Assembly: GCF_003111665.1 (NCBI RefSeq) | Contig: NZ_CP022188.1 | Span: 4,092,001-4,156,000, forward strand | Direction of reading: 5' to 3' | Length of the DNA stretch: 64,000 nucleotides | DNA from: Parazoarcus communis | GTDB lineage: Bacteria > Pseudomonadota > Gammaproteobacteria > Burkholderiales > Rhodocyclaceae | In this document: one piece after another, positions 54,909 to 64,000 of the stretch | Numbering within the stretch: position 1 is the first letter of the stretch | How the letters are laid out: every line of letters starts with the position of its first letter | Notes under the pieces: generated by a model | What the model saw: only the letters and a program-made list of their open reading frames with translations | The model's database searches: none | What the model was told of the DNA's origin: nothing | Program-made: the position numbers and the translations under genes

Positions 54909-55670
54909 TCAGCGCAGCTCGCCAGGCGGCGCCTGCTTGTGATTGCGCGGCCGGTAGCCGTAGCGCAGCGCCAGTGCATCCGGGTCGTCGCCCATCCAGT
55001 AGGCCAGGCGCAAACGCCACATCAGCACGATGGTGCGCAACACGCCGTGCCTCTCCCAGCGCCGCCCGGAGGTGACGGCACGCGCGCGAATGCAGGCCGG
55101 GCGCGCCAGTTTGCACAGCGCGGTACACAGTGCCACGTCTTCCATCAAGGCGATGTCGGCGTAGCCGCCTGCTGCATCGAAAGTGGCGCGCCGGACGAAG
55201 ATCGCCTGATCACCGGTTGCAATGCCGGTCAGGCGGGAGCGCAGATTCATCAGTGCAGCGACCACATGCAGCATCAGCGGCTTGCCCTCGATACGCACGT
55301 CGAAGCGCCCCCACGCAGCGCCCCTGTCGATTACGGCGCGGATACGCTGCAGACCGTCCTCGGGCAGGCGCGTATCGGCATGCAGAAAAAGCAGCACCTC
55401 GCCACTGGCCAGTGCTGCACCTGCATTCATCTGACTTGCCCGTCCCCGCGGCGCAACGACCACATGATCGGCACTGCGACGCGCGACCGCGACGGTTTCA
55501 TCCTCGCTGCCCCCGTCCGCAACGATGACTTCAACATATTCATCCTGCCAGGACGCAATTCGCGCCAGGCAGGCCGAGAGCGCTTCAGCCTCGTTGAGCA
55601 CCGGCACAATAATGGAAATCCGGACAGGGACATTCGATCCTTCAGCGCTCAATTCCACCCCTCTCGGCAT
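54909..55670 (-). CDS. Family 2 glycosyltransferase (TIGR04283 type)
   Basis: A 253-residue GT-A glycosyltransferase. It shows ISIIVPVLNEAEAL, EVIVADGGSEDET, the nucleotide-sugar metal region LLFLHADTRLPEDG and ATGDQAIFVRR, which is typical of the TIGR04283 subgroup. Some members have been linked to arsenosugar synthesis, but no partner genes for that are nearby. One C-terminal hydrophobic stretch is weak. A TTG nine codons downstream of the ATG (after an AGAGGGG run) is an alternative start. Acceptor and sugar are unknown. Confidence 0.82.
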   Translation of the reverse strand: MPRGVELSAEGSNVPVRISIIVPVLNEAEALSACLARIASWQDEYVEVIVADGGSEDETVAVARRSADHVVVAPRGRASQMNAGAALASGEVLLFLHADTRLPEDGLQRIRAVIDRGAAWGRFDVRIEGKPLMLHVVAALMNLRSRLTGIATGDQAIFVRRATFDAAGGYADIALMEDVALCTALCKLARPACIRARAVTSGRRWERHGVLRTIVLMWRLRLAYWMGDDPDALALRYGYRPRNHKQAPPGELR

Positions 55671-56007
55671 TCACTGCCGTCTGCCTCTCGTTCTGGCAAG
55701 ACGCATTCGAATCATGTTCAGTTCCCTGCATGCACACGCCAACCGTAACGACGGGCTTCACACCCCCCGGTGGCAGGTACGCACCACTGACCGGGAAGGC
55801 CGGGCCGCCCGCGCAAACGCCACCAGCGCAACCAAGGCACAAACAGGCATCCACTCGCACGCCGCACCCCTTGGCGTGACGGGCGAGATCAAACTTGAGG
55901 GGATGATCGGCCAGGGCAAGGCCGTGCGCGGCATTGCGACCAAGCCCTGGTCAGGCGCGCGCTGGCAAGCGCGGACGGGCCCTCTAACAAGGCCGGCCTG
56001 CGGTTCT
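55671..56007. other. Intergenic region without a recognised gene
   Basis: About 337 nt between two minus-strand genes. Frames on both strands are open in part but none shows a family motif, good ribosome site or matching codon use. It might hold a decayed gene or the promoter of the glycosyltransferase gene. Confidence 0.5.
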
Positions 56008-56550
56008 TCAGCGGATGAAGTCGCGGTTCACTTCACGGAACTGTGACGTTCCGCCGCGCTGCAGCCACTCGAAGGCCACCATCTCGCGCGACACGATCTC
56101 GATGCCGTGACTGCGCATGCGAGCGTAGGCAAGATCGCGGTTCGCCGGGTCGCGGGATCCGGCGGCCTCGGCAACAACAAAGACCTCCTTGCCCGCCCAG
56201 CGCAGTTCGAGCGCGGTCTGCTGCACGCAGACATGCGCCTCGGTGCCGCACATGATCACCTGTCGCCGGTCCTCAACCGCCGACCCCTTGAAGCAGCCGT
56301 CGGCCTGTGCGGAGAAACACTGCTTGCCGAGGTACAGCGCCGACGCCGTCACTTCCTTGAGACGGGGAACGGTGTAACCGATCTTCTCCGGAAAATGCTC
56401 GGTGACGACGGTCGGCACGCCCAGTCGATTGGCGACACCTGCGAGCCAGACGCAGTTGTCGACGACCTGCTCGCCGTCGTGAATCGCAGGCGCAAGCCCG
56501 GTTTGTACGTCGATGATCAACAGCACCGACTTTTCCGGATTCATCAGCAT
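56008..56550 (-). CDS. Isochorismatase-like cysteine hydrolase
   Basis: A 180-residue isochorismatase-fold hydrolase. The triad is visible: Asp14 in LLIIDVQTGL, Lys76 in LGKQCFSA and Cys108 in CGTEAHVCVQQTAL. The fold covers nicotinamidases, ureidoacrylate hydrolases and YcaC-type enzymes, and the substrate is not clear. It is 11 nt downstream of the acetoacetyl-CoA synthetase gene on the same strand and probably co-transcribed. Confidence 0.87.
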   Translation of the reverse strand: MLMNPEKSVLLIIDVQTGLAPAIHDGEQVVDNCVWLAGVANRLGVPTVVTEHFPEKIGYTVPRLKEVTASALYLGKQCFSAQADGCFKGSAVEDRRQVIMCGTEAHVCVQQTALELRWAGKEVFVVAEAAGSRDPANRDLAYARMRSHGIEIVSREMVAFEWLQRGGTSQFREVNRDFIR

Positions 56551-56561
56551 GACAGCCTCCC

Positions 56562-58538
<1,977 letters not shown>

Positions 58539-58578
58539 GCCTGTCTCCTCAAATTCAGTCTAATTTATTTGTTATTGA

Positions 58579-58986
58579 TTAATCGAACATGCTGCGGATT
58601 GTATCCGGCAAGGGCGAAGACTTGCCAGTGCGCGTATCCATCCACACCGTCTTGGCCGCACCGTCGGCATACAGGCGTTCATCGCCTTCCACAAACAGTT
58701 CGTACCAGGTCATCACACTCGTTCGGCCCGGTTCGCCACCGTACATCTTCACCACCACAGTCGCAGGATAATTGACCGGCATGTAGAAGGTGCAACTGGC
58801 ATTGATGATCACCGCTCCCACGGGCTCTTCCGGGCTCACGCGAGAGCCCTGCTGCTCGATCCACTCAACGCGCGCCTGCTCGAAATACCTGAAGTAGACG
58901 GTGTTGTTTACATGTCCATACGCATCCATGTCACCCCAGCGCACGGGGATGCGGGTAGTCAGCAGCAGTTTTCGTTCAGTCGTCAT
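58579..58986 (-). CDS. Acyl-CoA thioesterase (4-hydroxybenzoyl-CoA thioesterase fold)
   Basis: A 135-residue hot-dog thioesterase. The catalytic aspartate lies in RWGDMDAYGHVNNTVYFRYF, the conserved 4HBT motif, followed by EQARVEWIEQQG. It should hydrolyse an acyl-CoA thioester to free acid and CoA; chain or ring specificity is not readable. It is the first gene of the thioesterase / acetoacetyl-CoA synthetase / hydrolase run and is divergent from ETF-QO. Confidence 0.88.
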   Translation of the reverse strand: MTTERKLLLTTRIPVRWGDMDAYGHVNNTVYFRYFEQARVEWIEQQGSRVSPEEPVGAVIINASCTFYMPVNYPATVVVKMYGGEPGRTSVMTWYELFVEGDERLYADGAAKTVWMDTRTGKSSPLPDTIRSMFD

Positions 58987-59162
58987 TCGATCTTCCCTTG
59001 ATTTGCGTATATCTGCAGCGACAATTTACCATACGCAACCGTACGTCCGACAAGCACACGGCTTGATCGCCCTCTGCAGGCAACTGCAGCGCGCTGCCTC
59101 GTATTACACTGCGGCGTGCATGAAATACATACAAATAAAGCTTAAGACAAAAGGAGAACGGG

Positions 59163-60806
59163 ATGGAACGCGAATCCATGGAGTTTGATGTCCTCGTCGT
59201 CGGTGGCGGCCCCGCGGGCCTGGCCGCTGCGATCCGGCTCAAGCAGCAGGCCGAAGCCAAGGGTCAGGACATCTCGGTGTGTCTCATCGAAAAAGGTGCC
59301 GAGATCGGTGCCCACATTCTGTCCGGCGCGGTCATGGACCCACGCGCCATCACCGAGCTCTTCCCCGACTGGAAGGAACGCGGCGCACCGCTCAACACTG
59401 CGGTCACCGAGGACCGCGTGATCTTCCTCAACGAAACCGGCGGCCGCACGATTCCCAACGGCTTGCTGCCCGACTGTTTCGTAAACCACGGCAACTACAT
59501 CGTGCGCCTGGGCAATGTCGCCAAGTGGATGGGCGAGCAGGCCGAAGCGCTGGGCGTGGAGGTCTATCCGGGATTCGCTGCAGCAGAGATCCTGTACGAC
59601 GAAAACGGTGCGGTGAAAGGCGTGGCCACCGGCGACATGGGCCTCACCCGCGAGGGCGAGCCCGGCCCGAACCATCAGTTGGGCATGGAACTGCATGCCA
59701 AGTACACCCTGTTCGCCGAAGGCTGTCGTGGCCACCTGGGCAAGCAGCTTGAAGCAAAGTACTCGCTGCGCGACGGTGTCGATCCGCAAACCTACGGCAT
59801 CGGCATCAAGGAGCTGTGGGAAGTCCCGGTCGAGAATCACCGTCCCGGCCTGGTCGTTCACACCGCCGGCTGGCCGCTGCCCTCAGACACCTATGGCGGT
59901 GGCTTCGTCTATCACCTCGAGGACAATCTGGTTGCCGTCGGCTATGTGGTCGGTCTCAACTACAGCAATCCCCACCTGTCGCCGTTCGAAGAGTTCCAGC
60001 GTTACAAGACCCACCCCGAGATCCGCAAGTACCTCGACGGCGGCAAGCGCTTGGCCTACGGCGCGCGCGCCATCGCCGCCGGCGGCCTGCAAAGCCAGCC
60101 ACGCCTGATCTTCCCGGGTGGCGGGCTGATCGGCGACGACGCCGGCTTCCTCAACGCTGCGCGCATCAAGGGCAGCCATGCCGCGATCAAGTCCGGCATG
60201 CTCGCCGCTGACGCTGCGCTCGACGCCCTGACCGGCAACCGCCAGCGCGATGCGCTTACCGCCTACCCGTCGGCATTCCAGGACTCCTGGCTGCACGAAG
60301 AACTGCACAAGACGCGCAATTTCAAGCCCTACATGAAGAAGGGCCTGTGGATGGGCTCGCTGCTGTTCGGCATCGACCAGAAGCTGTTCGGCGGCAAGGT
60401 GCCGTGGACACTGCACAACACTGCCGACCACACCGCCCTGAAACCGGCTGCGGACTGTCCGAAGATCGACTACCCGAAGCCGGACGGCAAGCTCACCTTC
60501 GACCGCCTCTCTTCAGTATTTCTGTCCAACACCAACCATGAAGAAGAGCAGCCCTGCCATCTGCAACTGAAGGATGCCTCGGTGCCGATCTCGGTGAACC
60601 TGGCGCTCTACGATGCCCCGGAGCAGCGCTACTGTCCGGCCGGCGTGTACGAAATCGTGCGCGACGGCGATGGCAATGCGCCGCGCCTGCAGATCAACGC
60701 GCAGAACTGCGTGCATTGCAAAACCTGCGACATCAAGGACCCGACCCAGAACATCAACTGGGTGGTGCCGCAAGGTGGTGAAGGGCCGATTTATCAGGGC
60801 ATGTAA
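59163..60806 (+). CDS. Electron-transfer flavoprotein:ubiquinone oxidoreductase
   Basis: ETF-QO (547 aa) moves electrons from ETF (fed by acyl-CoA dehydrogenases) to the quinone pool at the inner membrane. The FAD motif is VVGGGPAGLAAAIRL, the mid region has GGRTIPNGLLPDCFV and FPGGGLIGDDAGFLN, and the C-terminal [4Fe-4S] set is YCPAGVYE with CVHCKTCDIKDP. Length fits the family. An AAAGGAG site lies about 7 nt before the chosen ATG. No etfAB genes are visible in the window. A strong terminator follows. Confidence 0.95.
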   Translation: MERESMEFDVLVVGGGPAGLAAAIRLKQQAEAKGQDISVCLIEKGAEIGAHILSGAVMDPRAITELFPDWKERGAPLNTAVTEDRVIFLNETGGRTIPNGLLPDCFVNHGNYIVRLGNVAKWMGEQAEALGVEVYPGFAAAEILYDENGAVKGVATGDMGLTREGEPGPNHQLGMELHAKYTLFAEGCRGHLGKQLEAKYSLRDGVDPQTYGIGIKELWEVPVENHRPGLVVHTAGWPLPSDTYGGGFVYHLEDNLVAVGYVVGLNYSNPHLSPFEEFQRYKTHPEIRKYLDGGKRLAYGARAIAAGGLQSQPRLIFPGGGLIGDDAGFLNAARIKGSHAAIKSGMLAADAALDALTGNRQRDALTAYPSAFQDSWLHEELHKTRNFKPYMKKGLWMGSLLFGIDQKLFGGKVPWTLHNTADHTALKPAADCPKIDYPKPDGKLTFDRLSSVFLSNTNHEEEQPCHLQLKDASVPISVNLALYDAPEQRYCPAGVYEIVRDGDGNAPRLQINAQNCVHCKTCDIKDPTQNINWVVPQGGEGPIYQGM

Positions 60807-60818
60807 GCTGATGCGAAA

Positions 60819-60847
60819 ACGGGGCGCTCAGGCGCCCTGTTTTTTTT
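60819..60847 (+). terminator. Rho-independent terminator of the ETF-QO gene
   Basis: ACGGGGCGC (60819-60827) pairs with GCGCCCTGT (60832-60840) around a 4-nt loop, followed by a run of eight T residues. The opposite strand has a CCCCGTTTTC end, so it may also serve the convergent DUF481 gene. Confidence 0.9.
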
Positions 60848-60886
60848 CAGCGGCGCCCCGGCCGCAATTCATGCCGCAATGGCGCC

Positions 60887-61927
60887 TCACCACTCGTAGC
60901 CGACACCGAATTGCAGGCTCAGGTCGGCCGACTTGCGCCCCTCGGCGGGCTGCCCTTCCCAATCGAGCACGCCCTGCACCTGAGCGCTCAAGCGCTCGAT
61001 GATCGGCAGCCGGAAGCCGGTGCGCATACGCAGGGTCACGTCGCTCGCATCGCGCATGTTCATGTAGCCATCCTGCTGATGAAAGAACTCCGCAGAGCGC
61101 CCAATCAGCCAGTGACGGTAGCGCACCCCCCAACCGACAGCCGGATAGCTCTGATCATCGGTGTCGACACGATTCTCTCTGACGAGATCAAGACCACCCT
61201 GAACCGAAAGCCCGGTCTGATCATTGTCGATCACCTGCAAACCGACGCCGGAACCGGTTGAGAAGCGCAGATCGAGGTCCCGGAAACGGTCACGCTCAAC
61301 CGTAGTGCGCCCGTAAATGAAGCGCTTCTTGCTGACGAACCAGTCGCGGTCTGCGCTGACAAGCAGATTGGAGGCACTGACATCGTCGCCCTCGGTGCGC
61401 TCTTCGCCCTTGGCACGCAAGGTGAAACGGGTTTTTTTCGCCACCCCGGTCACCTCGCCCTCCGCAACCAGATGGGTGGTTTCGCTGTTTCCGCTGACCG
61501 AGTTGCCCGCCAGATTCACCCGCCCGCTGTATTCGAAACCCTCGCCGGACTGGCTGGGCGTCGGGTTCAGGTAGGTAATGCGATCGAGCTTGAGCGGCGG
61601 CACCTCGGGCACTTCGGCCAGGCGCACCGCACGCTCTTCATCCGAGCGCTCAAGCCGGGTATCGAGCCGGCCTTCGTTGCTGCGCATCATCACATTGACT
61701 GGCTTGTCGGTGCTGAGGGTTTCGACCATGCGCCAGTCGATGCGCAACACGCCTGCATACAGGGTCTTGAATTTCAGCCCCTCGGGCGTCTTGCTGATTA
61801 CAGTGCCGGAAAGGCGATCACCATTGGTGAGCAGGACCTCGTCAGCACGGCCCGAAGCCGCCACTGACGCGAGAAGGGTAAACAGCAGAACACGACTCAG
61901 AGGTCGAATTGCGGGTACGGAAATCAT
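60887..61927 (-). CDS. DUF481 family outer-membrane protein
   Basis: A 346-residue exported protein. The signal peptide runs to about residue 25 (LLASVAASGRA). Residues 26-80 form a small domain (EVLLTNGDRLSGTVISKTPE), and the rest is a DUF481 beta-barrel (RVNLAGNSVSGNSETTHL, GRTTVERDRFRDLD, WGVRYRHWLIG) ending in a terminal aromatic residue (GVGYEW), the usual signal for outer-membrane assembly. The ATG at 61927 is used. Function of DUF481 is not established. Confidence 0.86.
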   Translation of the reverse strand: MISVPAIRPLSRVLLFTLLASVAASGRADEVLLTNGDRLSGTVISKTPEGLKFKTLYAGVLRIDWRMVETLSTDKPVNVMMRSNEGRLDTRLERSDEERAVRLAEVPEVPPLKLDRITYLNPTPSQSGEGFEYSGRVNLAGNSVSGNSETTHLVAEGEVTGVAKKTRFTLRAKGEERTEGDDVSASNLLVSADRDWFVSKKRFIYGRTTVERDRFRDLDLRFSTGSGVGLQVIDNDQTGLSVQGGLDLVRENRVDTDDQSYPAVGWGVRYRHWLIGRSAEFFHQQDGYMNMRDASDVTLRMRTGFRLPIIERLSAQVQGVLDWEGQPAEGRKSADLSLQFGVGYEW

Positions 61928-62047
61928 GGGGCGAAGTGGCGTCGGGAGATGTCGCGGTGTCGAAATGCACTGCGTACGCAAGCCTAGGTGGAAATCGTCC
62001 ACCTTGCAATGCAGCAAAACACCTGCTTACCACTTGCTCCGCCAGGT

Positions 62048-62656
62048 TCACCCGCGCGTTCCGAGCACCGAATCGGCAGTAACGTGACGCGAGCGATAAC
62101 GCCCGGATACCTCAAGCGTGCCATCGGCTCCAAGGTGGCTGATCGTCCTTGAAACGGTCTCGACCGACAGGTCGGTGATCTCGGCAATATCCTTGAGTCT
62201 GGGCAAGGCCAGACGCGCCGCTTTCCGGCCTCGGGTCAGACCGGCGGTCATGAATTCAAACAGTCGCCGCACGCGGTCGCCCGCCTTGCCGCTGCGCAAT
62301 GCAAGCACCTCGGCCATGCGGCGCTCGGTTGCCGCAAGCATGCCGAGCAGCAACTGACCGCTCGGCTCGGCCTGATCCGCGCACCAGGGTTCGAGCACAC
62401 AGGCCGACAGCGCCCGCGCAGTAAACGTGTAACGGCCAAACAACAGCGTCTCGGCACCGATCACATCACCGGTGACAGCCATGCCTGCAAACTGCAGGCC
62501 ATCCGGTCCGGGCTGATCCAGCCGCACCGTCCCCGACACAACACGCCACGACGTGCCCTCGGCGCCCGCCTTGTAGATCGTTTGTCCGCGCGGGATGGGG
62601 CCGGCCTTCACGCCTGTCTGCCCTGCCTCAGCCAAATCATCGCTCTCTTCATTCAT
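62048..62656 (-). CDS. Crp/Fnr-family transcriptional regulator
   Basis: A 202-residue regulator with a cyclic-nucleotide-type sensor fold (residues about 20-115) and a C-terminal winged helix (LKDIAEITDLSVETVSRTISHLGADG). The FNR cysteine cluster is absent, so it is not an Fe-S oxygen sensor. The cAMP-binding signature is weak, and the effector is unknown. The recognition helix ETVSRT matches FNR/CRP-type half-sites. It lies between the DUF481 gene and the TonB receptor on the same strand, and may control either. Confidence 0.88.
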   Translation of the reverse strand: MNEESDDLAEAGQTGVKAGPIPRGQTIYKAGAEGTSWRVVSGTVRLDQPGPDGLQFAGMAVTGDVIGAETLLFGRYTFTARALSACVLEPWCADQAEPSGQLLLGMLAATERRMAEVLALRSGKAGDRVRRLFEFMTAGLTRGRKAARLALPRLKDIAEITDLSVETVSRTISHLGADGTLEVSGRYRSRHVTADSVLGTRG

Positions 62657-62776
62657 CTTCAGACTCCCAGCCTCCTGCCGACTTCAATCATATGCCATTC
62701 GTACACGTCCTCTGTGCTTTCATCCAGCGCTGGCGCACACACCGGGCCTGCGGAACAGGCGCTCGATGTGTGCGTC

Positions 62777-62798
62777 CGGGCACGACCTGATGCCCGGC
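62777..62798 (-). terminator. Stem-loop just past the TonB receptor stop
   Basis: CCGGGCA (62777-62783) pairs with TGCCCGG (62792-62798) around an 8-nt loop, directly after the receptor's stop on the minus strand. No U-run follows, so terminator activity is uncertain. Confidence 0.45.
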
Positions 62799-62806
62799 GT
62801 GCGGCA

Positions 62807-64000
62807 TCAGAACTTCACGGTCACGCCCGCATAGATCGAACGCCCTACCCCCGGCACCAGGGTTCCCCAGGCTACATCGGTACCGGACATGGTCTTGCCC
62901 TGCCCGAGGTAGGCGCCGCCGAGCGGATGATTGTAGAAGCGATCAAAGACGTTCTCGACCCCGACATCAAACCTGAGCTGCTTCCACTCATAGCTGCTGC
63001 GCAGGTGCAGCAGACCGTAGCCCGCCGTCTCAACCTCGTTGCGTGTTGCCGAGACCTTGTCCTTGTCGGCGACCAGTTCAAGTTCGACGGTATTGGTCCA
63101 GCTGCCCAGCTTCTGTTCAAGCGCCAGTCGCGCATTGAGCGGCATCATGTTGTACAGATTGTCGCCCGTCGTCGGGTTCTTGCCTCTGACATAGCTCAAG
63201 CTGCCTTTACCGGTAAACACGCCCATCGCCTGCGTCGTACCCAGAAGCATGTGTCCCGCGACGTCCACCCCGTACAGACGCGCCGATTCATTGACGAAGC
63301 GCAGATAGACGAAGCCATCCGTCCGGGTCAGGTTCGCGGCAGTACATGAGGCTCCGCCACTGCTGCAGCGCTCGGCATCAATATAGTTGTCGACGTAGGT
63401 AAAGTACGGGGTGACCTTGAGCCCCCACGTTGCGCGATTGGCATCGTGCCAATCGGCAGTGGCACTCACCGTATGTGCGACTTCGGGCTTCAGGTCCAGG
63501 TTGCCCACATAGCCGTTGCCGTCACCCGCCATGTTGATCATGCGCATCGCCATGCCATTGGTGGACCAGGCATAGCGCTCGTAAAGGTTGGGAGAGCGCG
63601 TTTTCTGCGCATAGCCGAACTCGTAGGATTGCGTCGACGACGGTGTATATCGGGCCAGTGCCGCGACATCCAGGTTCTGGTCGGTCTTGCTGCGATCGGC
63701 GGCGTTGAAGGCAGCCTCGTCCGTTGCGCTGAAGGTCGGGCTGTAGCCCTGCACCGTGTCTGCGTCCATGCTCACGGTTTCGTGACGCAGGCCGAACTGT
63801 GTCAGCCACTGCGGCGTCCACGCCGCTTCCCATTCTGCAAACACCGCAAAGCGATCACGCTCGCCATTGCGGATATTCCAGAACGTATTGGGCGACATGC
63901 CCTTGCCGGACGCCTCCCACCAGTCATCCAGCCGATACTGCTGAACGTCGCCCCCCACTCGCAGAATGTCGCGTTCGGACAGGACGATATCGGCCTTCAG
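62807..64000 (-). CDS. TonB-dependent outer-membrane receptor (3' part; 5' end outside window)
   Basis: The frame is open from the window edge through 398 codons. It covers most of the C-terminal 22-strand barrel, including KTRSPNLYERYAWSTNG, GDGNGYVGNLDLKPEVAH, and ends IYAGVTVKF with the terminal Phe required for outer-membrane assembly. A Met-rich stretch (NGMAMRMINMAG) and a CSSGGASC loop are present. The plug domain and signal peptide are off-window. The ligand is unknown: the Met-rich part is compatible with copper or haem, but no firm match was made. Confidence 0.9.
   Translation of the reverse strand: MKADIVLSERDILRVGGDVQQYRLDDWWEASGKGMSPNTFWNIRNGERDRFAVFAEWEAAWTPQWLTQFGLRHETVSMDADTVQGYSPTFSATDEAAFNAADRSKTDQNLDVAALARYTPSSTQSYEFGYAQKTRSPNLYERYAWSTNGMAMRMINMAGDGNGYVGNLDLKPEVAHTVSATADWHDANRATWGLKVTPYFTYVDNYIDAERCSSGGASCTAANLTRTDGFVYLRFVNESARLYGVDVAGHMLLGTTQAMGVFTGKGSLSYVRGKNPTTGDNLYNMMPLNARLALEQKLGSWTNTVELELVADKDKVSATRNEVETAGYGLLHLRSSYEWKQLRFDVGVENVFDRFYNHPLGGAYLGQGKTMSGTDVAWGTLVPGVGRSIYAGVTVKF

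Noticed and set aside
55525..56046. 173-codon plus-strand frame across the glycosyltransferase start and the gap
   Set aside because: No family motif or ribosome site, and it overlaps two better-supported genes.

Overview
The window is high-GC, almost gap-free bacterial chromosome with short intergenic spaces and many 1-4 nt start/stop overlaps. The gene content (Rnf complex followed by nth, Bpt-type aminoacyl transferase, class II ribonucleotide reductase, soluble NAD-linked [NiFe]-hydrogenase, BenE-type carrier, ETF-ubiquinone oxidoreductase, Liv-type ABC importer) points to a Betaproteobacterium of the Azoarcus/Thauera/Aromatoleum kind (Rhodocyclales). That placement is an inference from gene content and protein style, not a database result. 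I saw no rRNA, tRNA, CRISPR array, insertion sequence or prophage.

Layout. 1-8.5 kb: tail of a probable aat gene, bpt, pyrD, the six-gene rnfABCDGE operon with nth, and a DUF1841 gene. 8.5-12.7 kb: two paralogous monohaem cytochromes c, divergent from a MoxR ATPase / degenerate EAL-HDOD / CoxE-like VWA gene set. 12.8-16.9 kb: an oxygen-binding di-iron type metallo-beta-lactamase-fold protein behind a perfect FNR/ANR site, a MarR regulator with a near-consensus promoter, a ClC antiporter and a spermidine-synthase-like protein. 17-25 kb: a PAS-GGDEF-EAL protein, an SDR and a complete livGFKHM importer. 25-31 kb: htpG with a heat-shock promoter, greB, a DUF389-OmpA fusion overlapping an MscS channel, and a YdcH protein. 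31-38 kb: MetY-like sulfhydrylase, hydrolase, DUF2189 membrane protein, EEP nuclease, zinc CDF exporter, HDOD protein, BenE. 38-43.2 kb: hoxFUYH plus the maturation protease (soluble NAD-reducing hydrogenase). 43.7-46.6 kb: nrdJ with an NrdR-type palindrome. 46.9-52.7 kb: a two-gene phosphorelay (hybrid kinase, then REC-GGDEF). 53-64 kb: NYN-LOTUS protein, glycosyltransferase, isochorismatase-like hydrolase, acetoacetyl-CoA synthetase, thioesterase, ETF-QO, DUF481 protein, Crp-family regulator and the 3' part of a TonB-dependent receptor.

How it fits together. The window suits a facultatively anaerobic, metabolically versatile heterotroph: H2 oxidation to NADH (Hox), ferredoxin/NADH interconversion (Rnf), oxygen-independent dNTP synthesis (NrdJ), an FNR-site-linked di-iron oxygen-binding protein, and aromatic or acyl substrate uptake and oxidation (BenE, Liv, AACS, ETF-QO). 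At least four genes belong to c-di-GMP/HDOD signalling. The most unusual items are the signalling-type protein placed inside a MoxR/VWA chaperone pair, a split c4-like cytochrome pair beside it, a HoxF missing expected N-terminal cysteines, a LivF with arginine in place of the Walker A lysine, and a DUF389-OmpA fusion coupled to MscS. None can be called a new system from sequence alone.
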